Part shown: piece by piece, positions 32,895 to 42,159 of the stretch | Layout: the number at the start of each line of letters is the position of its first letter | How positions within the stretch are numbered: position 1 is the first letter of the stretch | Assembly: GCF_021117275.1 (NCBI RefSeq) | Contig: NZ_CP088245.1 | Span: 1,029,501 to 1,093,500 of the forward strand | Length of the DNA: 64,000 bases | Source: Metabacillus sp. B2-18 | GTDB taxonomy: Bacteria; Bacillota; Bacilli; Bacillales; Bacillaceae | Direction of reading: 5' to 3' | Translations under genes and position numbers: made by a program | The notes under the pieces: model-generated | Databases searched by the model: none | Seen by the model: only the letters and a program-made list of their open reading frames with translations | Told to the model about the DNA's origin: nothing

Positions 32895-34820
32895 ATGAAC
32901 GTGAATGATCGACAAAAGGAATTACTAAGAACTTTATTAGTACAAAACGGACAAACTTTAAATATAGTAGATTTGTCAGGTCAATTAAGATGTTCGGAAA
33001 AAACGGTTCGTAATGACTTGAGCATAATCGAAGATCTTCTTGCTGAATACCCTAATACTTTTATAAAACGGCAACCAGGTATAGGGATTACACTTGAGAC
33101 ACAAGACCACGATATGTCTGAAATTTTTCAAAAGCTACTATCTACTGAACCGAAAACTCAGGAAGATCGTTTTATCGAAATGGCCTATCATTTATTGGTA
33201 AGTAATAAAGCTATTACATTGCAGGAACTATCTAAGAAGTATTATGTTCCCAAAGTAACCATAAAAAAAGAATTAGATACCATTGCTGATTGGCTTACAA
33301 ACTATCAATTAGAGCTCATCTCTAAACCAAGACTAGGTAATATTGTTCAAGGATCTGAACTGCAAAAACGTAGTGCTTTGGCGCATTTAACAGAACTTCT
33401 TTCTTCCTTATCGGATCATAAAAATTACGTTCTTGAGCTTTTTTTACCCTATGAGATAGCAACCGTTAAAAATGCCCTAAATGAATTACAGCATAAATAT
33501 TCGATTGCTTTTACCGATGCTGCGATGGAGAGTTTACTTGTTCATGCACTTATAATGATGAAAAGAACAAGGCAGAAATCTCCTGTAACTGTTCCTAATA
33601 AGGAAAAGGAGGCTGTATATTCTTACAAAGAATACAAATATGCGTTATCCTTTTTTGAACAATTAGAAGCTGTTTTTCGAATTAAATTTCCTGAAGATGA
33701 GCGAATCTACTTTACATGGCATTTGATTAGTGGGAAAAGAAAAAATGATATTATAGAGGATCCCTTTATTAAAAATGAACTTTTATTAAATATTATTTCT
33801 GACTTAACAACAAAGCTTAGTAGTATTACGTTATTTCCCTTTGAAAAGGATGAGATCTTAAAAAGTGGATTAATCGTCCATGTGCATTCGGTTATTAACC
33901 GAATTAAGTACGGCTTTCCTATTACAAATCCACTACTCCCGAATATCAAAAAAATGTATCCTTATTTATTTAATATGGTTTTGCTAGCTTTGAATGAAAT
34001 AAAAGAAACCTATGAATTGGAAGTTCCTGAGGATGAGGCAGCTTACTTGGTTCTTCATTTTCAAGCTTCAATCGAGCGATTAAAAGAAAGTCGAGAGAAA
34101 CAACGAAGAACATTAATTGTTTGTCATATGGGTGTTGGGATGTCTCATTTATTGCAGGCTAAAATTGAGCAACATTACCAGGATATACAAGTTTCTGCTT
34201 GTATTGGAAAAGCTGAATTACGTGATTATTTGCAGAATCATAAAGTTGATTTCATCATTTCTACAGTAGAGTTAGAAAAGGTGGATATTCCTTATATCAC
34301 AATTTCTCCTTTATTAGAAGGAAAGGATAAGGACAAGCTAAATCAATTTTTAACTGAAATGGAAAATCACCAGCAAGCGGGAAGTAAAGAAAAAGTTCTA
34401 ACACAATTAGTTAGAGGTGATTTAGTTCATTTACATGTGGATAAGGAACATCCTTTTCAAGTTATTGAAATGCTAGGAAATGTACTATATGAGAAAGGTT
34501 TCGTTCATAAAGAGTTTATACATAGTGCGCTTCTAAGAGAAAGAAAATCTACAACATCCATTGGTGGATCTATAGCTATTCCACATGGTAGTCCAACAAT
34601 GGTTAATAGATCAGCTATAGCCATTGCTCTTCTAAAAGAGCCTTTAGATTGGGGAAGTGAACAAGTTTCCATCGTGTTCATGCTAGCCATTACAACTGGG
34701 GATCCAAAACTAAATCGCCATGCTGTTGGACAAATTGTAGGTTATAGTGAGACTCCGTCGCTTATCCAATCTCTAAAAGAATCAAAGAATGTAAAAGAGT
34801 TCTTGGAGAAGTTAAAATAA
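32895..34820 (+). CDS. manR: PTS-regulated transcriptional activator ManR (BglG/PRD family)
   Basis: The 641-residue protein has an N-terminal DNA-binding part (HTH_11, LNIVDLSGQLRCSEKTVRND, and a second Mga-like HTH near 100-125). Two PRD domains follow at about 170-400, then an EIIB-like domain with Cys at about 410 (LIVCHMGVGMSHL), and a C-terminal EIIA-like domain with His at about 564 (IAIPHGSP). This is the layout of ManR, which activates the mannose PTS operon when phosphorylated by HPr and not by the mannose EIIB. It lies directly upstream of manP-manA. Length agrees with B. subtilis ManR (about 648). The ATG follows GCGAGGTGCAACC. Confidence 0.9.
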   Translation: MNVNDRQKELLRTLLVQNGQTLNIVDLSGQLRCSEKTVRNDLSIIEDLLAEYPNTFIKRQPGIGITLETQDHDMSEIFQKLLSTEPKTQEDRFIEMAYHLLVSNKAITLQELSKKYYVPKVTIKKELDTIADWLTNYQLELISKPRLGNIVQGSELQKRSALAHLTELLSSLSDHKNYVLELFLPYEIATVKNALNELQHKYSIAFTDAAMESLLVHALIMMKRTRQKSPVTVPNKEKEAVYSYKEYKYALSFFEQLEAVFRIKFPEDERIYFTWHLISGKRKNDIIEDPFIKNELLLNIISDLTTKLSSITLFPFEKDEILKSGLIVHVHSVINRIKYGFPITNPLLPNIKKMYPYLFNMVLLALNEIKETYELEVPEDEAAYLVLHFQASIERLKESREKQRRTLIVCHMGVGMSHLLQAKIEQHYQDIQVSACIGKAELRDYLQNHKVDFIISTVELEKVDIPYITISPLLEGKDKDKLNQFLTEMENHQQAGSKEKVLTQLVRGDLVHLHVDKEHPFQVIEMLGNVLYEKGFVHKEFIHSALLRERKSTTSIGGSIAIPHGSPTMVNRSAIAIALLKEPLDWGSEQVSIVFMLAITTGDPKLNRHAVGQIVGYSETPSLIQSLKESKNVKEFLEKLK

Positions 34821-34836
34821 ACAACTTTCTTTAATA

Positions 34837-34870
34837 AACTTCTGGTAATAATTTATTTTTACCGGAAGTT
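34837..34870 (+). terminator. Hairpin between manR and manP
   Basis: AACTTCTGGTAA and TTACCGGAAGTT form a near-perfect stem, but only a weak T tract follows. It may be a leaky terminator of manR. Confidence 0.4.
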
Positions 34871-34918
34871 GTGGTAAAAACAAAAATCAATTCATGACTG
34901 AATTCCCATTACAATGAA

Positions 34919-34932
34919 TGTAAGCAATTACA
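34919..34932 (+). promoter_or_regulatory. Probable cre (CcpA) site upstream of manP
   Basis: TGTAAGCAATTACA matches the cre consensus TGWAARCGNTWNCW except for A in place of G at position 8, and it is nearly palindromic. Its place between the promoter region and the ribosome site fits catabolite repression of the mannose operon. Confidence 0.6.
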
Positions 34933-34958
34933 AAAAACATTCTTAGGAGGAAAGGTAC

Positions 34959-36878
34959 ATGAAGATCTTAGCTGTCACAGCATGCCCAGTCGGTATTGCT
35001 CATACATATATGGCTGCTGAAAATCTACAAAAAGCAGGCGAAGAATTAGGTGTTGATATTAAAGTTGAAACACAAGGATCAATTGGTGTTGAAAATGCCT
35101 TAACTGATCAAGATATTGCAGAAGCAGACGGAATTATTATTGCTGCTGATAAAGAGGTATCAAAGGATCGCTTTGTTGGTAAAAAAGTAATCGTTACAGG
35201 CGTACAGGATGGGATTCGTAAGCCAAAAGAATTAATTGAAAAAATTCAAAGTGGTGATGTGCCACTATACAGACCCGACTTAAAGTCTGCAGAAGAAATC
35301 AAGCAAAAGAGTAAGCAAAAAGAAAATCCGATTTATAAGCATTTAATGAACGGTGTATCGTATATGGTTCCATTCATCGTTGTAGGGGGACTGTTGATTG
35401 CATTAGCTTTAACTCTAGGTGGTCAACAAACACCAGGTGGAATTGTGATTCCTGAAGATTCCATTTGGAAGCAAATTGAAACACTTGGTGCAACATCATT
35501 TATGTTCATGATTCCAATATTAGCTGGTTTTATAGCTGTTAGTATAGCTGACCGTCCAGGTTTAGTTCCAGGTATGATTGGTGGGTATATTGCAGCGAAT
35601 GGTAGCTTTTATGGAAGTGAAGCTGGTGCTGGTTTTATCGGAGGAATTATCGCAGGTTTCTTAGCAGGTTATCTTGCACTCGCTATTAAGAAAATCAAGG
35701 TTCCAAAAGCGGTACAGCCAGTTATGCCGATCATATTTATTCCGATCTTCTCATCTGTTATCGTTGGACTTTTATTTATTTTCGTGATCGGTGCCCCAGT
35801 GGCGCAAATCTTTGAAGGTTTAACATCAATGCTTGCTGGAATGCAAGGAGCTAGTTCTATTTTATTGGCAGTCATCCTTGGTGCGATGATTGCAGTTGAT
35901 ATGGGTGGACCATTTAATAAAGTAGCATTCTTATTCGGCTCTGCCATGATTGCTGAAGGAAACTATGAAATTATGGGACCAATTGCAGTAGCAATTTGTA
36001 TTCCACCAATTGGGATGGGTCTTGCAACATTAATGAATAAGAAAAAATACCTTCCTAACGAAAGGGAAGCTGGTAAAGCATCATTTACAATGGGCCTTTT
36101 TGGTATTACAGAAGGGGCAATTCCTTTTGCAGCGCAAGATCCACTTCGTGTTATTCCTAGTATTGTTGCAGGTTCAGTTGTTGGATCTGTTATTGCGATG
36201 CTTGGTAATGTTGGTGACAAAGTAGCACACGGTGGTCCTATCGTTGCGGTTTTAGGAGCAGTAGATAATGTTGTAATGTTCTTTATCGCAGCCATTGTAG
36301 GTGTTCTTGTTACTGCATTTATGGTTAACTTTTTGAAAAAAGATGTAGAAAGTGCAACTAGTGGTAAGGGGAAAATGGAAAGTGCTCCAACACCACCTGA
36401 AAAAGCTGAGGAACTAGTAATAAAAAAATTGGTGGATATTACAAGTGAAGATTTAATTCATATAAATCTTGCTGGAACAACTCGTGATGATGTTATTGAT
36501 GAATTAATCGAAACATTCAATTCACAAGGTATCTTAGATTCTAAGGAAGATTTTAAACAAGCAATTTTAAATCGTGAAGCTCAAAGCTCAACAGGTCTTG
36601 GAATGAATATTGCGATTCCACATGGTAAGTCAAATGCAGTAAAACGACCTGCTGTTGCTTTTGGAATCAAGCGTGAGGGTGTTGATTGGAGAAGCCTTGA
36701 CGGTACGGACGCAAAACTTATTTTTATGATAGCTGTACCTGAAGAAAATGCTGGAGACGCACATCTGAAAATTTTACAAATGCTTTCTCGTAAGTTAATG
36801 GATGAAGAGTTTAGAAATCAACTATTAAAAGTAGCTTCTAAGAACGAAGCAATAGCGGTATTAGAAGAAATAAAATAA
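34959..36878 (+). CDS. manP: Mannose-specific PTS enzyme EIIBCA (ManP)
   Basis: The 639-residue permease of the fructose/mannose PTS class has EIIB at the N-terminus, with the phosphorylated Cys9 in TACPVGIAH. EIIC membrane helices span about 115-460 (GMIGGYIAANGSFYGSEAGA, PFAAQDPLRVIPSIVAG). EIIA is at the C-terminus with His at about 555 in IAIPHGKSN. It imports and phosphorylates mannose. The ATG follows AGGAGGAAAGGTAC. It lies between manR and manA, as in B. subtilis. Domain order B-C-A also agrees with ManP. Confidence 0.92.
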   Translation: MKILAVTACPVGIAHTYMAAENLQKAGEELGVDIKVETQGSIGVENALTDQDIAEADGIIIAADKEVSKDRFVGKKVIVTGVQDGIRKPKELIEKIQSGDVPLYRPDLKSAEEIKQKSKQKENPIYKHLMNGVSYMVPFIVVGGLLIALALTLGGQQTPGGIVIPEDSIWKQIETLGATSFMFMIPILAGFIAVSIADRPGLVPGMIGGYIAANGSFYGSEAGAGFIGGIIAGFLAGYLALAIKKIKVPKAVQPVMPIIFIPIFSSVIVGLLFIFVIGAPVAQIFEGLTSMLAGMQGASSILLAVILGAMIAVDMGGPFNKVAFLFGSAMIAEGNYEIMGPIAVAICIPPIGMGLATLMNKKKYLPNEREAGKASFTMGLFGITEGAIPFAAQDPLRVIPSIVAGSVVGSVIAMLGNVGDKVAHGGPIVAVLGAVDNVVMFFIAAIVGVLVTAFMVNFLKKDVESATSGKGKMESAPTPPEKAEELVIKKLVDITSEDLIHINLAGTTRDDVIDELIETFNSQGILDSKEDFKQAILNREAQSSTGLGMNIAIPHGKSNAVKRPAVAFGIKREGVDWRSLDGTDAKLIFMIAVPEENAGDAHLKILQMLSRKLMDEEFRNQLLKVASKNEAIAVLEEIK

Positions 36879-36905
36879 AGTAGAGTACCATATTGGAGGT
36901 AGTGT

Positions 36906-37862
36906 ATGTATAAAGAGCCAATATTTTTAGAGCCTGTTTTTCAAGAAAGAATTTGGGGTGGCCAAAAGCTGCAAACTGAATTTGGGTATAAAATTCCCAA
37001 TGAAAAAACTGGGGAAGCTTGGGTAATCTCTGCACATCCAAATGGTCCAAGTGTTATCAAGAATGGACCTTTAGCAGGAAAAACATTAGAGGAAGCTTGG
37101 GAAGAACACGGAGAGCTATTTAATAAAAATGCATCTAATAATGAAGAATATCCTTTGCTTGTTAAAATTTTAGATGCGAATGCAGATTTATCTGTTCAGG
37201 TTCATCCAGATGATCATTATGCACGAGAAGTAGAAGGTGTTCCTTATGGAAAAACAGAGTGCTGGTATGTTCTCAGTGCAGAGGAAGGTGCCGAGCTTGT
37301 TTTAGGACACCATGCAAAATCAAAAAAAGAGCTTGAAAAGATGCTTCAAAATCAAGAATGGGATTCATTTTTACGTCGTAAAAAAGTAAAAGCGGGTGAT
37401 TTTGTTTATGTACCAAGTGGCACCATTCATGCAATCGGTAAAGGAATTGTCATTTTAGAAACACAGCAAAGCTCTGATATTACTTATCGCGTTTATGATT
37501 ATGATCGCACTGATGCTAATGGTCAAAAGCGTGACCTACATTTAGATCGTTCAATAGAAGTGACGACAGTCCCTCACCAGGATTATGAAACAGCGCAAAG
37601 TGAAAGGATTGTAGGTGATCTTACCGAGAAGAAATTAGTAGAGGCCGAATATTTCACAGTCTATCATTGGAAGTTGAGTGGCGAGGCATCATTGACACTT
37701 CAGCATGATTTCTTACAGGTTAGTGTAACGGCAGGAAAAGGAACAATTACAGTAGATGATCATGTTTTCTTAATTGAAAAAGGAACACATTTTGTTCTTC
37801 CACATGGAGTTGGAGAATACCAGCTGTCTGGTGAAGCAGAGTTTGTTGTATCACACGTTTAA
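36906..37862 (+). CDS. manA: Mannose-6-phosphate isomerase, class I (ManA)
   Basis: The 318-residue type I phosphomannose isomerase converts mannose-6-phosphate, the product of ManP, to fructose-6-phosphate. Zinc-site residues appear in SVQVHPDDHYA and KTECWYVL, and the signature YVPSGTIHAIGKG is present. Length agrees with Bacillus ManA (about 315). The ATG follows GGAGGTAGTGT and the gene is 27 bp after manP, so both are co-transcribed. A terminator follows, and then repeat array B. Confidence 0.93.
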   Translation: MYKEPIFLEPVFQERIWGGQKLQTEFGYKIPNEKTGEAWVISAHPNGPSVIKNGPLAGKTLEEAWEEHGELFNKNASNNEEYPLLVKILDANADLSVQVHPDDHYAREVEGVPYGKTECWYVLSAEEGAELVLGHHAKSKKELEKMLQNQEWDSFLRRKKVKAGDFVYVPSGTIHAIGKGIVILETQQSSDITYRVYDYDRTDANGQKRDLHLDRSIEVTTVPHQDYETAQSERIVGDLTEKKLVEAEYFTVYHWKLSGEASLTLQHDFLQVSVTAGKGTITVDDHVFLIEKGTHFVLPHGVGEYQLSGEAEFVVSHV

Positions 37863-37867
37863 TATGG

Positions 37868-37898
37868 GAAAGGCCAAATCATTTTGATTTGGCTTTTC
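37868..37898 (+). terminator. Terminator of manPA
   Basis: GGCCAAATC and GATTTGGC surround ATTTT and are followed by TTTTCAT, a few bases after the manA stop codon. Confidence 0.75.
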
Positions 37899-37940
37899 AT
37901 ATTAAAAGACACCGCGGTTTCAACTATCTTACTTGGAGAT

Positions 37941-38432
37941 GGTCTTCACTGGCGGAATGAAGACCACGGTTGCAGTAAATTTACTCGGAAATGGTCATCA
38001 TGGGAGTAATGAAGACCAACGTGGCAGAAATTTTGCTTTGAAATGGTCATCATGAGAGTAATGAAGACCAACGTGGCAGATATTTTATTCGGAAATGGTC
38101 ATCATGGGAGTAATGAAGACCATCATAGCAGAAAATTTGTTCGGAAATGGTCATCATGGGAGTAATGAAGACCAACGTGGCAGAAATTTTGCTTTGAAAT
38201 GGTCATCATGAGAGTAATGAAGACCAACGTGGCAGATATTTTATTCGGAAATGGTCATCATGGGAGTAATAAGACCATCATAGCAGAAAATTTGTTCGGA
38301 AATGGTCATCATGGGAGTAATGAAGACCAACGTGGCAGAAATTTTGCTTTGAAATGGTCATCATGAGAGTAATGAAGACAAACGTGGCAGTAAATTTACT
38401 TGGAAATGGCCTTCATGACCTTCAATATATTT
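37941..38432. repeat. 52-bp palindromic repeat array B (10 units), unrelated in sequence to array A
   Basis: Palindromes start at 37941, 37993, 38045, 38097, 38149, 38201, 38253, 38304, 38356 and 38408. The spacing is 52 bp, except one unit with a 1-nt deletion. The first unit is a perfect palindrome, GGTCTTCA-N9-TGAAGACC; later units read GGTCATCA...TGAAGACC with one mismatch. Linkers cycle through three variants (GTGGCAGAAATTTTGCTTTG, GTGGCAGATATTTTATTCGG and ATAGCAGAAAATTTGTTCGG), giving a higher-order repeat of 156 bp. The 25-bp core and 27-bp linker equal those of array A. Confidence 0.9.
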
Positions 38433-38463
38433 TTCAAAAACGAATTAATTCCCAATAATATGT

Positions 38464-38501
38464 AAAGGATCTATTTCCATTTAGAAATAGATCCTTTTTC
38501 G
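38464..38501. terminator. Hairpin terminator between array B and the SDR gene
   Basis: AAAGGATCTATTTC and GAAATAGATCCTTT form a long stem with a T run on the plus side. It separates the array from the convergent minus-strand SDR gene, which ends at 38517. Confidence 0.75.
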
Positions 38502-38516
38502 TTTAACTTCCTATTT

Positions 38517-39233
38517 TTAAGGGTTAGTCGACCACAATCCCGCACCCTTAAGAACAACTCTTGGATTAAGCTTTAATCCAGCTACAAGTAGTTCTGCCAG
38601 ATCTTCAGGCTGCATTACATTCTCTGGATTTCCACTTATTAAATTTGTTTCTACTGCTAAGTCTGTTGCAACAGTACTTGGTGTTAAAGCTGTTACACGA
38701 ATGTTTTTCTTTCTTACTTCAAGCATGAGTGATTCTGTTAACCCTAACACAGCAAATTTAGATGCACTGTATGCACTTGTTACAGGAGCTCCTTTTTGGC
38801 CAGCTGTTGAAGAAATATTAACAATATCTCCGGAGTTTTTCTCAAGCATATCAGGTAACACAGCTCTTGTTACATTATAAACACCCATTAAATTAACTCG
38901 AATAATGTTTTCCCACTCTTCAGGAGATAAGTCAAGGAAGCCACCAAATTTAGCAATACCAGCATTGTTCACTAATATATCAATAGAACCTAGTTCCGAT
39001 TTGATATGCTCTACAGCATGAGTAACTGCTTCAAGGTCAGAAACATCAGCTGTTGCAGCAGAAATTGTGATATCGTATTGCTCTAATTCAGTTGTAAGTT
39101 TTTCAAGATTTGACATAGTTAATCCGATTAATCCAAGATTAACTCCTTCTTTTGCTAAAGCAATGGCAGTTGCTCGTCCAATTCCTCTGCCTGCTCCTGT
39201 AATTACAGCATTTTTCCCTTTTAATGAAGTCAT
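38517..39233 (-). CDS. Short-chain dehydrogenase/reductase (3-ketoacyl-ACP reductase-like)
   Basis: The 238-residue SDR has the NAD(P)-binding motif GAGRGIGRA near residue 12, NNAG (about 89), the catalytic Ser in ISSTAG and the YSASK active-site motif (about 150-154). The sequence is close to the FabG-like proteins of Bacillus such as YoxD, but the true substrate is unknown. It lies downstream of hxlAB on the same strand, with a hairpin (39271-39303) between. It is probably not part of fatty-acid synthesis, because no fab genes are nearby. Confidence 0.85.
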   Translation of the reverse strand: MTSLKGKNAVITGAGRGIGRATAIALAKEGVNLGLIGLTMSNLEKLTTELEQYDITISAATADVSDLEAVTHAVEHIKSELGSIDILVNNAGIAKFGGFLDLSPEEWENIIRVNLMGVYNVTRAVLPDMLEKNSGDIVNISSTAGQKGAPVTSAYSASKFAVLGLTESLMLEVRKKNIRVTALTPSTVATDLAVETNLISGNPENVMQPEDLAELLVAGLKLNPRVVLKGAGLWSTNP

Positions 39234-39270
39234 ATCATCATTCCTTATACAAATTTTTATGTAGTCATAC

Positions 39271-39303
39271 TGAAGACCGCAAGTAAAAGATTGCGGTCTT
39301 CAC
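39271..39303 (-). terminator. Hairpin between hxlB and the SDR gene
   Basis: GAAGACCGCAA and TTGCGGTCTTC form a perfect 11-bp stem. No T tract follows on the minus strand, so it may be a processing or stability hairpin rather than a true terminator. Confidence 0.45.
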
Positions 39304-39310
39304 ATACCTA

Positions 39311-39868
39311 TTATTCAAGATTGGCATGTTTGCCATACATCTTATTTGTATCATACCCCTTTTTCTCCATGAACCTCAAGATAATAGCATCATAGAAAAG
39401 TAACAAAGTTTGTTCAAAAAGGGATCCCATAGGTTGAATCGTTTGATAATCGCCTTCAGATTGGTCTTTCGGCGATCCAGGCATTTTGATTGTAAAATCA
39501 GCTAATTGTCCAATTGTAGATTCTGGGATTATCGTGACAGCAGCAATTTTACCGCCTATGTTGTGGGCTTTTTAAGCCATCGAAACTAAGCTTTTCGTTT
39601 CTCCTGAGCCAGACCCGATGATTAAAATATCATCTTTTTCAAAATTAGGTGTGGTGGTTTCACCAGGAACATATGCATCAATTCCCATATGCATCATTCG
39701 CATTGCAAAGGATTTTCCCATGAATCCTGACCTACCAGCTCCTGCAACAAAAACCTTCTTGGCTCCTAAAATCCCATTAACCAATTTTTCAGCATCTTCA
39801 TCTAAAATAAGGCTTGAAGATTGCTGAAGTTCATTTAGAATTTTAGTTAGATATTGGGTCGTTTGCAT
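39311..39868 (-). pseudogene. hxlB: 6-phospho-3-hexuloisomerase HxlB with an internal stop codon
   Basis: The gene encodes the SIS-domain isomerase of the ribulose monophosphate pathway (GAGRSGFMGKSFAMRMMHMG, later IIGSGSGETKSLVSMA). At codon 99 (39572-39574 on the plus strand, TTA) the frame reads TAA. The same frame then continues without any shift for a further 86 codons: KAHNIGGKIAAVTI, KMPGSPKDQSEG, MGSLFEQTLLLFYDA and finally GKHANLE before the true stop. The total of 185 codons equals the normal family length, so a single base change (probably GAA to TAA) is the only visible lesion. It follows hxlA by 7 bp. Unless the stop is suppressed or a sequencing error, the isomerase is lost. Confidence 0.88.
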
Positions 39869-39875
39869 TCCTGCG

Positions 39876-40520
39876 TTACCCTACTGATACATTTTCTTTA
39901 ATCATTTGTTGCATTTTTGCCGCTGCAGCCTTTTTATCTTCTTGACCAGTAATACCGCCACCAACAATAACAAGATCTGGTTGTACGTTAATTACTTCAG
40001 CAAGAGTATCTAATTTAATTCCGCCTGCGATAGCAGTTTTTGCGTTCTTTACAACACTTTTAATTGTTTGAAGATCTTCAAATGAATTTTTACCAACTGC
40101 TTGAAGGTCATAACCTGTGTGTACACAAATATAGTCAACGCCTAAAGCGTCTACTTCCTTTGCACGGCCAGCAAGATCTTTTACAGCAATCATATCAACA
40201 AGAATCTTTTTCCCTTGCTTTTTCGCTTCTTCAACCGCACCTTTAATTGACATATCTTCAGCTGCACCAAGAATTGTTACAATATCTGCTCCTGCTTCAG
40301 AAGCTTTCATCACTTCATAACCAGCTGCATCCATAATTTTAAGGTCAGCTAGAACCTTTAAGTTAGGGTATGCTGCTTTAACTTCCTTCACAGCACGAAG
40401 GCCCTCATTGATCACAACTGGTGTTCCAATTTCAACGATATCAATATGATCCTCAACTTCTTTTATCAATTCAATTGCTTCTGGGATATTGACTAAATCA
40501 AGTGCTAATTGTAATTCCAT
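39876..40520 (-). CDS. hxlA: 3-hexulose-6-phosphate synthase HxlA
   Basis: The 214-residue TIM-barrel enzyme belongs to the orotidine-phosphate decarboxylase superfamily. It condenses formaldehyde with ribulose-5-phosphate. Typical segments are VEIGTPVVINEGL, VLADLKIMDAAG (the DxKxxD catalytic motif), CVHTGYDLQAVG and AIAGGIKLDT. The ATG follows a GGGAGTGGGAATATAA ribosome site. It is the first gene of hxlAB, divergent from hxlR, as in B. subtilis. Because hxlB is broken, its product hexulose-6-phosphate would have no dedicated isomerase here. Confidence 0.93.
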   Translation of the reverse strand: MELQLALDLVNIPEAIELIKEVEDHIDIVEIGTPVVINEGLRAVKEVKAAYPNLKVLADLKIMDAAGYEVMKASEAGADIVTILGAAEDMSIKGAVEEAKKQGKKILVDMIAVKDLAGRAKEVDALGVDYICVHTGYDLQAVGKNSFEDLQTIKSVVKNAKTAIAGGIKLDTLAEVINVQPDLVIVGGGITGQEDKKAAAAKMQQMIKENVSVG

Positions 40521-40736
40521 TTATATTCCCACTCCCTTATTTAAAATTAAGCTTACCGTACTAATGTTTCCAACGGTTTATGTAAATCTACCGGTAACTT
40601 CACCCATGATTCCATTAATAGCGGTACAACATTAGTGTAATATGTATATTAAACTTTATAAAGTACGCACTTTTTTCTTACATAGTGACAAAAAGTATAC
40701 TATGTGCTATTCTATGTAAAAATTGGAGGTGGTTAA

Positions 40737-41099
40737 GTGTCACGTATGAATGATAAGACGTTTAACTGTGAAAAAGAATTAACCCTTTCGGTTATCGGTG
40801 GTAAATGGAAAATGCTTATTTTATGGCACTTAGGCAAAGAGGGAACAAAGCGTTTTGGGGAGCTAAAAGCACTTATGCCAGGCATTACTCAAAGAATGCT
40901 TGTTAATCAATTACGCGAGTTAGAAGAAGACCTTATTGTAGAGAGAAAAGTGTACCCTGTTGTGCCTCCGAAGGTTGAATATTCATTGACAAAACAAGGA
41001 GAAACACTAATGCCAATTCTCGATTCTATGTACGAATGGGGAAAGAATTATATGAATAATGTTATTGATCCTGAAGATAAAAATGTATCGGTAAAATAA
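40737..41099 (+). CDS. hxlR: HxlR-type transcriptional activator
   Basis: The 120-residue protein is a small winged-helix regulator of the HxlR family ([40 protein letters not shown]). It is divergent from hxlA; in B. subtilis HxlR activates hxlAB in response to formaldehyde. The GTG start follows GGAGGTGGTTAA. The 216-bp shared region is AT-rich and repeats CTATGT motifs (CATAGTGAC, CTATGTGC, CTATGTAA), possible half sites. A terminator follows. Confidence 0.9.
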   Translation: MSRMNDKTFNCEKELTLSVIGGKWKMLILWHLGKEGTKRFGELKALMPGITQRMLVNQLRELEEDLIVERKVYPVVPPKVEYSLTKQGETLMPILDSMYEWGKNYMNNVIDPEDKNVSVK

Positions 41100-41103
41100 C
41101 AAT

Positions 41104-41143
41104 AAAACCCCAAGTGGCAGTGTACTACTACTTGGGGTTTTTA
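41104..41143 (+). terminator. Terminator of hxlR
   Basis: AAAACCCCAAGT and ACTTGGGGTTTTT form a strong stem with a T run. Confidence 0.88.
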
Positions 41144-41256
41144 CGTGAGAAAAGAACTTTTTCAGCATTTAGGAAGGAATCTCTGGAGGCTTTGTTTAAA
41201 TTAAAGAGGAATAAACGGGCTTAGATCGAAAGAAGAAGGAAAGTAGGGAGGATATC

Positions 41257-42159
41257 ATGTCTCACATTATTAACCGTTCACAGCCAATATATGCTTTTAG
41301 TAAAGAGCATGCTCCAATTTTGAATATGAAATCTGGAGAAACAGTGATCATTGAAACCTATGATTGCTTTGAAAACCAAATCACTTCAAATAATTCTACA
41401 TATGAAAGTTTGGACTGGAGTAAGGTCAATCCCGCGACAGGTCCTGTTTATGTGGAAGGTGCAGAAGTGGGAGATGTTCTAGAAGTGACAATTGATGATA
41501 TAAAATTAGAAGACCAAGGTGTGATGGCAGTTAGTCCAGGAATGGGCGTTTTAGGTGAAAAGATCACTAAATTTGAAGCTAAGCTTATTCCAATTGAAAA
41601 CGGGAAAGCTATTTTTAATGAAAACATCCACATTCCATTAAATCCAATGATTGGTGTAATTGGAGTTGCTCCACAAGATGAACCAATCTCTTGCGGCACA
41701 CCAGGCTCTCACGGTGGAAATATGGATAATAAAATGATTACAAAAGGAACAACCCTTTATTTCCCAGTGTTTCAACAAGGTGCGCTCTTTGCATTAGGAG
41801 ATCTTCATGCTGCAATGGGCGATGGTGAGGTTTGTGTAACTGGTATTGAAATAGCTGGACAGGTTACTGTTACTATAAAGATGATTAAAGGAAAATCACT
41901 AAGTAATCCAGTTTTAGAAACAGAAGAATTTATCGGGACAATTGCATCAGCAAAAACAATTGATGAAGCAGTTAAGATGTCTGTAGAAGATATGGTTGAA
42001 TTACTTCAGGATCAAACAAGCTTACCACTTAGTGAATTAACGATGCTATTAAGTGCTGTAGGACAAACTCAAATTTGTCAGGTCGTTGATCCACTAATGA
42101 CAACGAGATTCTTAGTTCCAAAATGGGTTTTGGAAAAGAGCAATGTCTCCTTATTTTAA
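41257..42159 (+). CDS. Acetamidase/formamidase (FmdA) family protein
   Basis: The 300-residue protein belongs to the FmdA_AmdA family of amidases, which release ammonia from formamide or acetamide. Characteristic segments are NPATGPVYVEGAEVGDVLEV, SPGMGVLG, CGTPGSHGGNMDNKMITKG (metal-binding region), GALFALGDLHAAMGDGEV and GIEIAGQVTV. The ATG follows GTAGGGAGGATATC. Its place next to hxlR/hxlAB is consistent with one-carbon metabolism, but the substrate is not proven and the family includes many uncharacterised members. Confidence 0.85.
   Translation: MSHIINRSQPIYAFSKEHAPILNMKSGETVIIETYDCFENQITSNNSTYESLDWSKVNPATGPVYVEGAEVGDVLEVTIDDIKLEDQGVMAVSPGMGVLGEKITKFEAKLIPIENGKAIFNENIHIPLNPMIGVIGVAPQDEPISCGTPGSHGGNMDNKMITKGTTLYFPVFQQGALFALGDLHAAMGDGEVCVTGIEIAGQVTVTIKMIKGKSLSNPVLETEEFIGTIASAKTIDEAVKMSVEDMVELLQDQTSLPLSELTMLLSAVGQTQICQVVDPLMTTRFLVPKWVLEKSNVSLF

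Noticed and set aside
37941..38432. Array B as a run of ordinary transcription terminators
   Set aside because: The stems lack T tracts, and a normal terminator for manA is already present at 37868-37898.
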